Assembly: GCA_030428695.1 (NCBI GenBank)
Contig: JAUIEM010000361.1
Coordinates: 1-10,490, forward strand
From: a bacterium
Lineage (GTDB): Bacteria; Planctomycetota; J058; JAJDCP01
DNA: 10,490 nt
Reading direction: 5' to 3'
The first letter of the stretch is position 1. Each line of letters opens with the position of its first letter. Positions 1-6,927 of this stretch are shown here, in pieces. The translations under genes and the position numbers were made by a program. The notes below the pieces were generated by a model. That model saw only the letters and a program-made list of their open reading frames with translations, was not told where the DNA came from and searched no databases.

Positions 1-2639
1 TCCGCGAGGTCGAGGCGCGCGACGACGGCGTTGCGGCGCGCGAAGTGGTCGCTGGCGTCACGCGCGGCCAGGCGCAGGGCGAGCGCGAGCCCGCGCTCGT
101 GCAGCGCGCGGCAGGCGGCCATGTCCCCGGCCAGCCAGCGCAGGGCTCCGAGCTCCCTCAGAGCGCACAGGGTCAGGCGCTCGATCTCGTGGATCCGGTC
201 GTGCGACCCGGGCAGCTCCTCCGCCCGGGCGACGGTCTCCGCGAACCGCTCCTCGGCAGCCTCGAGCTGACCGAGCTCGCGCTGCGCCAGCCCCGCCTCG
301 TTCAACGCCCCTAGCAGGTTGCCGAGCAGCCCGACCAGCCCCGGCCGCGCCGCGTGCAGCGCGCGTAGGTCCGCGACCGCGGCCTCGGCGTGGGCGAGAG
401 CGCCAGCGGCGTCGCCCCTCGCGCGCGCCAGGGCACACAGGACCCCCTGGGAGCGCGCGTGCTCGAGGCGGACGGCCAGGCCCTCCGGCCAGCGCTGGAG
501 GTGCCCCCGGCAGGCCGCGGCCGCCCGCTCGGCCTGGACGGCTGCCCGCTCGAGCTCGCCGAGACCCTGCAACGCTTCCGCGAGGTCGAGGCGCAACGAT
601 GCGCGGTCCTGGAGGTGTATCCCCCCGGCCCCCTCCTGCTCATAGAGGGCGAGGCTGCGGGAGAAGTCGTCGACGGCCCCGACGAGGTCGCCGCGCTGGA
701 CCCGGACGATCCCGCGCCGGCGCAGGGCGAAGGCGCGGACGAGGGCGAGCTCCGGAGCGTCGACCGCGAGCAGGGCGAGGCTGCGCTCGAGGCTGTCGTG
801 GGCGTCGTCGAGGCGTCCGAGCTGGTAGTAGCCGATGCCCAGGCTGGCGAGGCTGCGCGCCCGGTGGAGCCGCACCCCGGGGGAGTCGAGCGGCAGCCCC
901 TCGAGCACGCGGACCGCCTCGGTCAGCTCCTGCAGGCCGGCGCTGCCCTCGCCCTCGTACACGATCAGCAGGTTGCCGATGCGCTGGTGGGCGACCGCGG
1001 TGCCGAGGGACACCTGCTGGCGCGCGAGGTCGGCGTCGCGCAGCTGCTGCCAGCCGCGCCGCGCAACCTCGAGGATACGCCCGGCGACGGCGCGCGCCGC
1101 GGGGGTGGAGAGGTTGTCGAGCAGCTCGTCGGAGATCTCGGTCTGCAGCTCGGTCAGCGCCCCGACCGCGATCTCCCCGCGGTCGAGGGCGTACCGCTTC
1201 TGGGCCTCGATCTCCGCGTTGCGTTGCAGGATCGCGCGGTTCTTGGCCTCGATCTCGGCGCGCCGCGCGCTCGCGTCGACGGCCCAGAAGGTCAGCGCCC
1301 CGACCAGCAGCAGGGTGCAGCCGACCAGGCCGCCCTGCAGCAGCCGTCGGGTGCGTTCTCGCCGCCGCAGCCGGGCGCGGGCGGTCGCGAGCCGGGCGCG
1401 CAGGGGGGCGGCCCGGTCTGCGCCGGCCTCGAGCGCGGCGAGGCGGTCGAGCTGGCTCTCCGCCAGGCCGAGGTCGCCGCGCTCCAGGGCGGCCTCGCCG
1501 TAGGCCGCCAGGGCGTCGGCCTCGCCGGCGCGGGCGCGCGGGTTCTCGGGCCACATCGCCCGCGCCTCGCGGAAGCCGTGGACGGCCTCGGCGAAGGCGT
1601 CGTAGCCCCGTGCCCCGGGCTCTTCCTGCGCCAGCCGCTGCTCGGCGCGCGCGGCGAGGGCAAAGCTCGCCCGGTGCTCGAGGTAGGCGCGCAGGGCGTC
1701 GCGGAAGCTGGCGACATCGGGCAGGCGCCGGCGGGGCAGCTTCTGCAGGGAGGCGCGACAGAGCGCCGCCAGCTCGGCGGGCGCGGACGCAGGGAGCTCG
1801 ACCGGGCGCTCGTCGAGGGCCTGCGCGAGGACGGCCTCGAGGTCGCGGCCCCGGTGCGGCGGCGCGCCGGTCAGCAGTCGGTGGAGGATGCCGCCGAGCA
1901 GGTAGATGTCGGTCCAGGGCCCGATGCACTCCCCCGCGCCCATCGCGAGCTCGGGGGCCATGTAGGCCGGCGTGCCGCAGGGCACGGTGACGCTTCCACA
2001 GAAGCGCACCTGCGAGGTCTCGTCGTGGTCTTCGACGCTGACCGCCAGCCCCCAGTCGAGCAGGATGACCTCGCCGAAGTCGCCGAGCATCACGTTGGCC
2101 GGCTTGAGGTCCGCGTGGACGATGCCCCGGCTGTGGGCGAAGGCCACGGCGTTGCAGACCTGGATCAGGATCTCGAGGTGGCGCGGCAGGTCCGCGGCCG
2201 GCGCGCCGTCCTCGAGCAGCTCGCGCCAGGAGCGGCCGCCGACCAGCTTCATCGCGATGAAGGGATCGCGCTGCCGCTCGCCGAGGGTGTACACCGGCAC
2301 GATGTTCGGGTGCTCGAGGCGCCCGGCGACGACCGCTTCGGCGAAGAAGGCCGAGCGGTGCTCGGCGCGGGAGGCGAGCTCGGGCTTGAGGACCTTGAGG
2401 GCGACCTCACGCTCGAGCTCCGCCTGCTGCGCGCGGTACACCTCGCCCATGCCGCCGCCCCCGACCCGGTCGAGGATCGCGAAGCCCGCGTCCGCCCGGG
2501 CGCCCGCGGCCCGCGGCGGGGGCCGGAAGCTCGCCTCGGCCGGCCGGCTCCCGACGGTCGCCTCGAGCCCGCGCCACGTCTCCCGCGTCTCCTCCGCGGA
2601 GCGGAGCGTGAGGATGCGGCTCGCCTCTTCCGCTTGCAT
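1..2639 (-). CDS. Membrane-anchored Ser/Thr protein kinase with TPR-like C-terminal region (partial, 3' end off the window)
   Basis: Transfers phosphate from ATP to Ser/Thr of unknown targets; the kinase domain should face the cytoplasm. The frame is open for 879 codons. Kinase domain about residues 50-320: glycine loop VGGGGMGEVYRA at 59-70, ATP lysine K82 in VALKVL, helix-C Glu101, catalytic loop HADLKPAN at 175-182, DWG at 195-197, GTPAYMAPE at 222-230, and Asp244 in TDIY. HAD replaces HRD (a non-RD kinase) and DWG replaces DFG; both variants are familiar in bacterial PknB-like kinases. One hydrophobic segment lies at about 433-456, followed by a charged, coiled-coil-like stretch and then Ala/Leu-rich helical repeats that look like degenerate TPRs (for example a copy with GIGYYQLGRLDDA). 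The start at 2639-2637 has GGAGGAG 4 nt upstream. The C-terminus lies beyond the left edge. Family assignment is secure; targets and signal are unknown. Confidence 0.93.
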   Translation of the reverse strand, partial: MQAEEASRILTLRSAEETRETWRGLEATVGSRPAEASFRPPPRAAGARADAGFAILDRVGGGGMGEVYRAQQAELEREVALKVLKPELASRAEHRSAFFAEAVVAGRLEHPNIVPVYTLGERQRDPFIAMKLVGGRSWRELLEDGAPAADLPRHLEILIQVCNAVAFAHSRGIVHADLKPANVMLGDFGEVILLDWGLAVSVEDHDETSQVRFCGSVTVPCGTPAYMAPELAMGAGECIGPWTDIYLLGGILHRLLTGAPPHRGRDLEAVLAQALDERPVELPASAPAELAALCRASLQKLPRRRLPDVASFRDALRAYLEHRASFALAARAEQRLAQEEPGARGYDAFAEAVHGFREARAMWPENPRARAGEADALAAYGEAALERGDLGLAESQLDRLAALEAGADRAAPLRARLATARARLRRRERTRRLLQGGLVGCTLLLVGALTFWAVDASARRAEIEAKNRAILQRNAEIEAQKRYALDRGEIAVGALTELQTEISDELLDNLSTPAARAVAGRILEVARRGWQQLRDADLARQQVSLGTAVAHQRIGNLLIVYEGEGSAGLQELTEAVRVLEGLPLDSPGVRLHRARSLASLGIGYYQLGRLDDAHDSLERSLALLAVDAPELALVRAFALRRRGIVRVQRGDLVGAVDDFSRSLALYEQEGAGGIHLQDRASLRLDLAEALQGLGELERAAVQAERAAAACRGHLQRWPEGLAVRLEHARSQGVLCALARARGDAAGALAHAEAAVADLRALHAARPGLVGLLGNLLGALNEAGLAQRELGQLEAAEERFAETVARAEELPGSHDRIHEIERLTLCALRELGALRWLAGDMAACRALHERGLALALRLAARDASDHFARRNAVVARLDLA

Positions 2640-2643
2640 CGGA

Positions 2644-2672
2644 CTCCTCCGGCTGGTTGTGCCCGTATTGTA
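2644..2672 (-). promoter_or_regulatory. Ribosome binding site and possible -10 box of the kinase gene
   Basis: Reading the minus strand, GGAGGAG (2650-2644) lies 4 nt before the ATG and decides the kinase start. Further upstream, TACAAT (2672-2667) matches a sigma-70-type -10 hexamer in an otherwise very GC-rich stretch. No convincing -35 hexamer is seen 16-18 nt upstream, so the promoter part is tentative while the ribosome binding site is strong. Confidence 0.5.
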
Positions 2673-2811
2673 GCGGACGCCGCGCGGGCGCAGGCGCCCG
2701 TCCAGCGGCAGATGCGCTCCCGAGGTCGCGGCTCAGAAGCTCGAATGGGGGGTGGAGCGAAGCTACGGGCCTCAGCGAAGGTCTGTCCAGGCTCGGGGAG
2801 CCGGGGGGTAG

Positions 2812-2930
2812 AGAGACTGCCACACGGAACCCGAGGACGCAGGTCCCTACGCGTGCGGCGGGCGGGGTAAAGAGGCTGTCTCACGGAACCCGATGACGCA
2901 TGTCCCCGCGCCTGCGGCGGGCGGGGGTAA
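2812..2930. repeat. Two tandem copies of a ~60 bp repeat
   Basis: Copy 1 (2812-2870) and copy 2 (2871-2930) align directly head to tail. Shared blocks in order are AGAG(A/G)CTG, TCACGGAACCCGA or CACACGGAACCCGA, GACGCA(G/T)GTCCC, and TGCGGCGGGCGGGG followed by GTAA. No long open frame with plausible composition runs through them. They lie between the kinase promoter and the transposon and look like a dispersed or tandem intergenic repeat. Function unknown. Confidence 0.75.
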
Positions 2931-3003
2931 AGCCCGCCCCTACCTCCGGTAAGAACGCACACACCGAGGTAGGGGAGGGGTCTACCCCCTCCCGCGAAGC
3001 GGG
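2919..3003. repeat. Cluster of short G/C palindromes (REP-like)
   Basis: Three hairpin-forming palindromes follow one another. GGGCGGG (2919-2925) pairs with CCCGCCC (2933-2939) around a 7 nt loop. GGGAGGGG (2973-2980) pairs with CCCCTCCC (2986-2993). CCCGC (2991-2995) pairs with GCGGG (2999-3003) around GAA. They resemble repetitive extragenic palindromes of GC-rich bacteria. There is no T-tract, so they are not typical intrinsic terminators. The segment around 2941-2970 also carries TACCTCCGG and CCGAGGTA as an imperfect inverted pair. Confidence 0.6.
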
Positions 3004-3056
3004 TGAAGGCGTACCTGACTGGACTCGTGAGACGCCCTCGTAAACCCCGCCCCTAC
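2927..3056. repeat. 17 bp direct repeat GTAAA(G/C)CCCGCCCCTAC, two copies
   Basis: Copies at 2927-2943 and 3040-3056 differ at one of 17 positions. The first copy is part of the GGGCGGG palindrome. The second runs straight into the 28 bp repeat beginning at 3054. This supports the view that 2812-3153 is built from modules of a repeat family. Confidence 0.65.
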
Positions 3057-3153
3057 ATTGGATTCCGACGCACTCAGGCGGTGGACTGGGACGTGCTTGG
3101 GGGCTGATGGTCCTATCCAGATGCGTACATTGGATTCCGACGGACTCAGGCGG
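3054..3153. repeat. 28 bp direct repeat, two copies, the second ending beside the transposon
   Basis: Copy 1 at 3054-3081 and copy 2 at 3126-3153 match at 27 of 28 positions. Both begin TACATTGGATTCCGACG and end ACTCAGGCGG. They are separated by 44 nt. The second copy stops one base before the transposon terminus at 3155. Its expected continuation is not found on the far side of the element. Confidence 0.75.
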
Positions 3154-3154
3154 C

Positions 3155-3207
3155 TGTCGTGTCCCACCCTGCCGGCAAACTCCATCCCACACTTTGCGCC
3201 CCACACT
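3155..3207. repeat. Left transposon end with terminal inverted repeat and two subterminal sites
   Basis: The 16 bp terminal repeat (3155-3170) contains CCCACCCT. The related octamer CCCACACT recurs at 3186-3193 and 3200-3207 in the same orientation. The stretch CCATCCCACACTTTGCG at 3182-3198 matches the right-end sequence CCATCCCGCACACCGTG at 12 of 17 positions. Such repeated sites are where Tn7/Tn5053-type transposases bind; that these bind this transposase is inferred. Confidence 0.75.
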
Positions 3208-3240
3208 CCTCACTCGCTCATAGCTGAGTAGGAAAGACAA

Positions 3241-3272
3241 CTTCGCTTCAGAGATCTGCTGAGGAGCCGAAG
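3241..3272 (+). other. Imperfect stem-loop in the leader of the first transposon gene
   Basis: CTTCG (3241-3245) can pair with CGAAG (3268-3272), and inside it TCAG (3248-3251) with CTGA (3259-3262). GTAGGAAA also occurs twice in this leader, at 3228-3235 and 3279-3286. No clear promoter hexamers are visible between the left end and the first gene, so the transcription start is unknown. Confidence 0.35.
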
Positions 3273-3289
3273 AACAAGGTAGGAAAAGC

Positions 3290-3317
3290 GGAAGGAGGTA
3301 CGGCAATACCTCCTTCC
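3290..3317 (+). promoter_or_regulatory. Perfect 11 bp hairpin burying a Shine-Dalgarno core
   Basis: GGAAGGAGGTA (3290-3300) is the exact reverse complement of TACCTCCTTCC (3307-3317), with the 6 nt loop CGGCAA. The left arm contains GGAGGT, a full anti-16S match, which would be double-stranded in RNA. The first ATG of the downstream gene is at 3327, too far from this motif for normal initiation, and has no other ribosome site. The structure could restrain translation of the first gene, as fold-back RNAs do in some insertion sequences. That role is inferred. Confidence 0.55.
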
Positions 3318-3326
3318 TGCACCGCC

Positions 3327-4169
3327 ATGGCCAACCCCATGCCGGTGACTGTCGGCATTCTATCTCTCGACGAGTACGCAGCGCGACTTGAATCGGGCTC
3401 TCTTTTGTCCGCGCAGGTGCTGTGCCCCCGCTGCCGGTCGGCGTGGCTCCAGCAATCCGGCCGGTGTGTCTGCCGGCCGGTCGTCCTCCTCAGGATCTTG
3501 CCGGACGGCCACCGTCGCCTCGAACTCCATACTTTCGATTGCGCCCTGGCCTGGTGCCGAAGCTGCAAGCACCGGCCGCGGATCCTCCCCGCGTGTGTGC
3601 TCCCGAGAAAGCGGTACGGGCTTCGGATCCAGGAGTTCGCCGTCGACCTGCATGTGGGTGGCGCGAGCTTGCGTCAGGTCGCATGGCGGGAGTTCGCCGG
3701 GAACACCTTTGCCCACTCCACGCTCCATGCCTGGACAGAGGGCGCGGGGTCGTGGGCGCTCGGCAGAGAGCCGGGGACCGTTCCTCGGAGCGCAACCGTC
3801 GCGCAGGTCGCTGCGGAGGCCGAATCGCGCTTCCCAGAGGCCCGACAGCTGAAGCGCGACGACGGCGAGATCGACCCCGAACGGTGTCGCTCCCTCGCGC
3901 GTCGCGAACGTCTGCTTGCGTGTGTCTGGCTCGTGGCGCTCGCCGTGCTTACCGCCGGGTCGATGCCGAGGCTCCTCGCCGGGTTCGTGGAATGGACCCG
4001 CGCATGTCACGGCTTCAGCTTTCGAACCGGGCGCTCATGCACGCGGACTGAACACGTGATACAGCAACAGGTTCCACCATCTCCTCCCGGCCTTGTATCG
4101 AGAGGAGAGAACAAATGGCCGACCCGTGGAAGATCGCCACCTGGCGCTGGGAGCAGATCAGCCCACTGA
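3327..4169 (+). CDS. Zinc-ribbon/HTH accessory protein of the transposon (DUF6431-like)
   Basis: A 280-residue protein of unknown activity, probably DNA-binding. A zinc-ribbon-like N-terminal half has CPRC at 33-36, then C47 and C49, C72, and C77-x2-C80 in AWCRSC. The conserved-looking block LPACVLPRKRYGLRIQEFAV follows at about 87-106. A helix-turn-helix-like segment lies at about 111-137 (GGASLRQVAW ... STLHAW). This order (CPxC, second CxxC, LP-x-P-x-Y, HTH) resembles DUF6431 proteins found beside transposases; the match is from memory, not a search. ATG 3327 is used because an in-frame stop lies at 3225. The last ~40 codons overlap the transposase gene by 55 nt and look non-coding in composition, so the native C-terminus may be shorter and a stop codon lost. 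It may act in target choice, end binding or regulation. Confidence 0.7.
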   Translation: MANPMPVTVGILSLDEYAARLESGSLLSAQVLCPRCRSAWLQQSGRCVCRPVVLLRILPDGHRRLELHTFDCALAWCRSCKHRPRILPACVLPRKRYGLRIQEFAVDLHVGGASLRQVAWREFAGNTFAHSTLHAWTEGAGSWALGREPGTVPRSATVAQVAAEAESRFPEARQLKRDDGEIDPERCRSLARRERLLACVWLVALAVLTAGSMPRLLAGFVEWTRACHGFSFRTGRSCTRTEHVIQQQVPPSPPGLVSRGENKWPTRGRSPPGAGSRSAH

Positions 4170-5677
4170 TCGACCCCAAATTGTCCCGCAGTGAACGTCG
4201 AGCCCTGCTGAAAGAGGCTTCGAGGCGGAAGATCCCTTGGCCGAGTAGCCGCGAGGGTGAGGAGCCGCTGGTCAAGCCGATCAGCCGTCGGACCCTTAAG
4301 CGTTGGATCTCCCGCTACAAGAAGAGCGGTCTCGTAGGCCTTCTGCCCAAAGAACGGTCCGACAAGGACCGTCCTCGCACGGACCGCGAGACGGCCGTGA
4401 TCTATGCCCTCGGCCTGCTGTACGAGGAGCCGGAGCGCTCGCTCACGCAGCTCCTGGTGTATCTCGAGATCGAGTTTCCGGGGCTCGGATTGAAGCGTTC
4501 CACGCTCCACCGTGATCTGCAGGCACATCCGGCCTACCGTGGGGTCCTGGCTCGTCGTGAAGGGAAAAGGCCCAAACTCTACGATCGCTACGAAGCGGCG
4601 GCCCCGCACGACAGCTGGCAGATGGACGGGAAGGGCCCGTTCACGGTCGACTTCGTCGACGGCAGGTGCAAGCGGCTCCACGTCCTGTCGATCCTCGACG
4701 ATCACAGCCGCGTCGTTCTTGCCGGGGTCATCGCCAGGAGCGAGAACCTCGCTGACACCGTCCGGGTTTTCCGCCTCGCCGCTGAGAAGTACGGTCTTCC
4801 GTCGCGCTTTCAGTTCGACCGCGGCTCCGCCTTCGACGCGCACCTCTTCCGCACCGGGCTGGGGCAACTCGGCGTCCACCGCAACCGTGTCCAGGCCAAG
4901 AGTCCGACGTCCCAGGGCAAGATCGAGGCTTATCACCGATCCCTGAGCCGCTGGTTCGTCCAGGAGCTGGAGCACCAGGAAGTCGTCGATCTTGCACACC
5001 TCGAGGGCTTGCTGCAGGCGGTCCTCGACCGTCTCTACAACCAGCACCATCACCGGGAGCTCGGGAAGTCGCCCGCCGACGCCCTGGCCGGAAGGGTCTC
5101 CCCGCGCCAGGTCAGTCGCGACGACCTGCGCCGCGCGTTCAGGGAGCACGCCGAAGCACGCAGCGACCGCAAGACCGGCAAGGTCATGCTGCCGAACGGA
5201 ACCTTCCGCGTCCCGCGGGATCGCGCGGGCAAGAAGGACCGCTTCACCTACGACCTCGTCGAGCCGGAGGCTTTCCTCCTGCGCGGTCCGGCAGGGCCCG
5301 AGGTACGCCTCGAGCCGTTCATGACGAAACGGCCGTTCTTCTGGGAAGACCACGGCGAGAAGGAGGGAACCGGCCAGCTGCAGAAGCTCTACGACCAGTG
5401 GAAGGGCCGGAAACGTCCGAACGCGCAGCCCGGCTTCGGCCTGCCTGAGGTCTTCCAGAAACTCGCCGAGCTGGTCGGCCGCTCGGTCCCCGCGGACGAA
5501 CGGGAGGCCACCCAGATCCACCGATTCTACGCGGAGCGCGGACCGCTCCCTGCCGGCCCGTTCCGCGAGGCCATCGCCCGCACTGCTCGCAAGCTCGGCG
5601 CAGAGAGGCCGATGTCCGCCTACCTCAACCACCTCAAGCGGCTGGTCGACGCCGCGAAGCCGGAGGCTTCACAATGA
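4115..5677 (+). CDS. DDE transposase, TniA/TnsB/Mu type
   Basis: A 520-residue enzyme expected to bind the element ends and catalyse strand transfer through an RNase H-fold core. The N-terminal DNA-binding part includes an HTH at about 52-80 (SRRTLKRWISRYKKSGLVGL) and a second helical region to about 140. The catalytic acids are D171 in WQMDGKG, D235 in FQFDRGSAF and E271 in SQGKIEAYHRS. D235 to E271 gives exactly D-35-E. A Mu-type C-terminal beta-barrel follows (around GTFRVPRDRAGKKDRFTYDLV, about residues 364-385), then a basic tail that in relatives contacts the ATPase. ATG 4115 has GGAG 7 nt upstream. The stop overlaps the ATPase start as ATGA, indicating translational coupling. The protein looks intact. 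No TnsA-like endonuclease is encoded, so replicative or one-strand-cut movement is likely. Confidence 0.92.
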   Translation: MADPWKIATWRWEQISPLIDPKLSRSERRALLKEASRRKIPWPSSREGEEPLVKPISRRTLKRWISRYKKSGLVGLLPKERSDKDRPRTDRETAVIYALGLLYEEPERSLTQLLVYLEIEFPGLGLKRSTLHRDLQAHPAYRGVLARREGKRPKLYDRYEAAAPHDSWQMDGKGPFTVDFVDGRCKRLHVLSILDDHSRVVLAGVIARSENLADTVRVFRLAAEKYGLPSRFQFDRGSAFDAHLFRTGLGQLGVHRNRVQAKSPTSQGKIEAYHRSLSRWFVQELEHQEVVDLAHLEGLLQAVLDRLYNQHHHRELGKSPADALAGRVSPRQVSRDDLRRAFREHAEARSDRKTGKVMLPNGTFRVPRDRAGKKDRFTYDLVEPEAFLLRGPAGPEVRLEPFMTKRPFFWEDHGEKEGTGQLQKLYDQWKGRKRPNAQPGFGLPEVFQKLAELVGRSVPADEREATQIHRFYAERGPLPAGPFREAIARTARKLGAERPMSAYLNHLKRLVDAAKPEASQ

Positions 5678-6402
5678 ACCCCGACCCGTTTCCCTACAAG
5701 GACTTCCAACGCGCCGGCCGCAAGATCCACGGCGTGCTGCAACACGGCTCCGACTGCTATCTGCTGCTCACCGCCGACTCCGGGGCCGGAAAGACGACCC
5801 TGAGCCGGCGTCTCGAGGCGCGCCTCGACCGCTGCCAGAACCGCCTGCTCTACCTGTCCTGCGACCACAAGCTCGGAGCCGCGGGATTCGTGCGGGTCCT
5901 GGCGCGAAGCCTCCGGCTGTCGCCGTTCCGCAGTCACGCGGAGACCACACAGGACATCGCACGCCAGCTCGCCGAGGACCCCCAGCGCACGATCGTGCTG
6001 TTCGACAACGCGCAGGAGCTACCCGACGAGACTTTGCTCGAAGCCCGGACGCTGGCGGAGTCGCGCCTGCAGAAGAGGCCGCTGCTCCAAGTCTTGTTCG
6101 TCGGACTTCCCCCGCTGCGGTCCCGGCTGCAGGCGATCCCTCAGCTCTGGCGGCGGCTTTACATCCGTGAAGAGCTGACCGGGCTCGTGCGCGAAGAGCT
6201 CCCTGCCTTCGTCGAACACCACTTTGACCGCGCACATTGCCAGCGGCTCAACGAGGACGTGCAGTCGCTGATCTTCGAGCGCGGGCGCGGGATCCCCGGC
6301 TTCATGCTTCCGATGCTCCGCCTCGCCTTCGAGACGTTCCCCAACGGCACCGTCGACGTCGCCGACCTCGATGACAGGCTCCAGCAGTGGGACCTGGGGT
6401 AG
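5674..6402 (+). CDS. AAA+ ATPase, TniB/ExeA/MuB-like transposition regulator
   Basis: A 242-residue ATPase that in known relatives (TniB, TnsC, MuB) coats target DNA and recruits or activates the transposase. Walker A is ADSGAGKT at 34-41. Walker B is RTIVLFDNAQEL at 105-116, with Asp111 followed by Asn112 where most relatives have Glu. A sensor-1-like block LFVGLPPLRSRL follows, then a helical lid with FERGRGIPGFMLPMLRLA. The N-terminal YKDF near residue 8 and the size fit the ExeA/TniB type rather than IstB. Coupled to the transposase by a 4 nt ATGA overlap. Loss of the catalytic Glu predicts slow ATP hydrolysis unless another residue compensates. Confidence 0.88.
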   Translation: MNPDPFPYKDFQRAGRKIHGVLQHGSDCYLLLTADSGAGKTTLSRRLEARLDRCQNRLLYLSCDHKLGAAGFVRVLARSLRLSPFRSHAETTQDIARQLAEDPQRTIVLFDNAQELPDETLLEARTLAESRLQKRPLLQVLFVGLPPLRSRLQAIPQLWRRLYIREELTGLVREELPAFVEHHFDRAHCQRLNEDVQSLIFERGRGIPGFMLPMLRLAFETFPNGTVDVADLDDRLQQWDLG

Positions 6403-6406
6403 GACC

Positions 6407-6859
6407 ATGAGCAGCCACTACCCGCAGCTGATCCGCGAGATCCTCCACAAGGTCGGCTTCCGCTACCTGTCCGTCCGTCCGCACGGCTTCGAGGCCGACG
6501 GACGTGTCCTGCTCGAGCTGCGCGCACGCGTGCTGCACCACGGCCCGGCGCGTACGCTCTACTCCCGCCGACGCCCTGCCTGCCGCTCCCTCGACGGCGT
6601 GGCGGCGCTATCCAGCACGGACAAGACCTGCGCCGACTGCGCCGACCGGCAGCGCTGTACCCCGCAGGTCCGGCTCGACTTCCTCCACGGGAGCGAGCCC
6701 TACCGGGTGCTCCTCGCCTTTACGTCCGCCAAGAACTTCCTGCTGTACGAGACTGAGCTGCGGAAGTCGAAGACGTTGCTCCATGAGGTCGTGACGTGCA
6801 TGCGTGTCGTGCACCGCGGAACGTGGGGTGAGGTTCGCTTCCGCCGCAGCATGGACTGA
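6407..6859 (+). CDS. Small four-cysteine protein of unknown function, last gene of the transposon operon
   Basis: A 150-residue protein I do not recognise. It has C59, then C75-x2-C78-x5-C84 (in TCADCADRQRCTPQ), which could form a zinc or other metal site. Around it are strand-rich segments (RVLLELRARVLHH, VRLDFLHGSEPYRVLLAF), a pattern that could be a small beta-barrel; this is a guess. The C-terminal part ends in GTWGEVRFRRSMD. ATG 6407 is 4 nt after the ATPase stop. A further in-frame ATG at 6371 lies inside the ATPase gene and is less likely. Its place as third gene after transposase and ATPase is where Tn5053-type elements keep TniQ, so a targeting or assembly role is plausible, but it has no visible TniQ similarity. 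Confidence 0.75.
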   Translation: MSSHYPQLIREILHKVGFRYLSVRPHGFEADGRVLLELRARVLHHGPARTLYSRRRPACRSLDGVAALSSTDKTCADCADRQRCTPQVRLDFLHGSEPYRVLLAFTSAKNFLLYETELRKSKTLLHEVVTCMRVVHRGTWGEVRFRRSMD

Positions 6860-6860
6860 C

Positions 6861-6879
6861 CTGGGACGGTCACGTCCAG
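6861..6879 (+). terminator. Possible terminator hairpin after the transposon operon
   Basis: GGACG (6864-6868) pairs with CGTCC (6873-6877) around GTCA, and CTG/CAG extends the stem with a bulge. It begins one nucleotide after the last stop codon. There is no T-tract, so intrinsic termination is uncertain. A 12 bp palindrome CGAGTGGACTCG follows at 6885-6896. Confidence 0.3.
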
Positions 6880-6927
6880 CCGCACGAGTGGACTCGGCGT
6901 CAGGCGGCTTGGCTCGCGGTTGGGCAC

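Noticed and set aside
390..2870. Very long plus-strand open frame opposite the kinase gene
   Set aside because: It is the antisense shadow of the kinase in high-GC sequence; its translation has no domain, while the minus frame shows every kinase motif.
3054..3153. Possible CRISPR-like repeat
   Set aside because: Only two copies of the 28 bp unit with one 44 nt spacer, no leader or cas genes, and they are embedded among other intergenic repeats.
4007..5632. 541-codon minus-strand open frame opposite the transposase
   Set aside because: The plus frame holds a complete D-D-35-E transposase with a good ribosome site; the minus frame has no motif.
6371..6406. Earlier in-frame ATG for the small four-cysteine protein
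   Set aside because: It would overlap the ATPase gene by 32 nt without a ribosome site; ATG 6407 directly after the ATPase stop fits the operon spacing.
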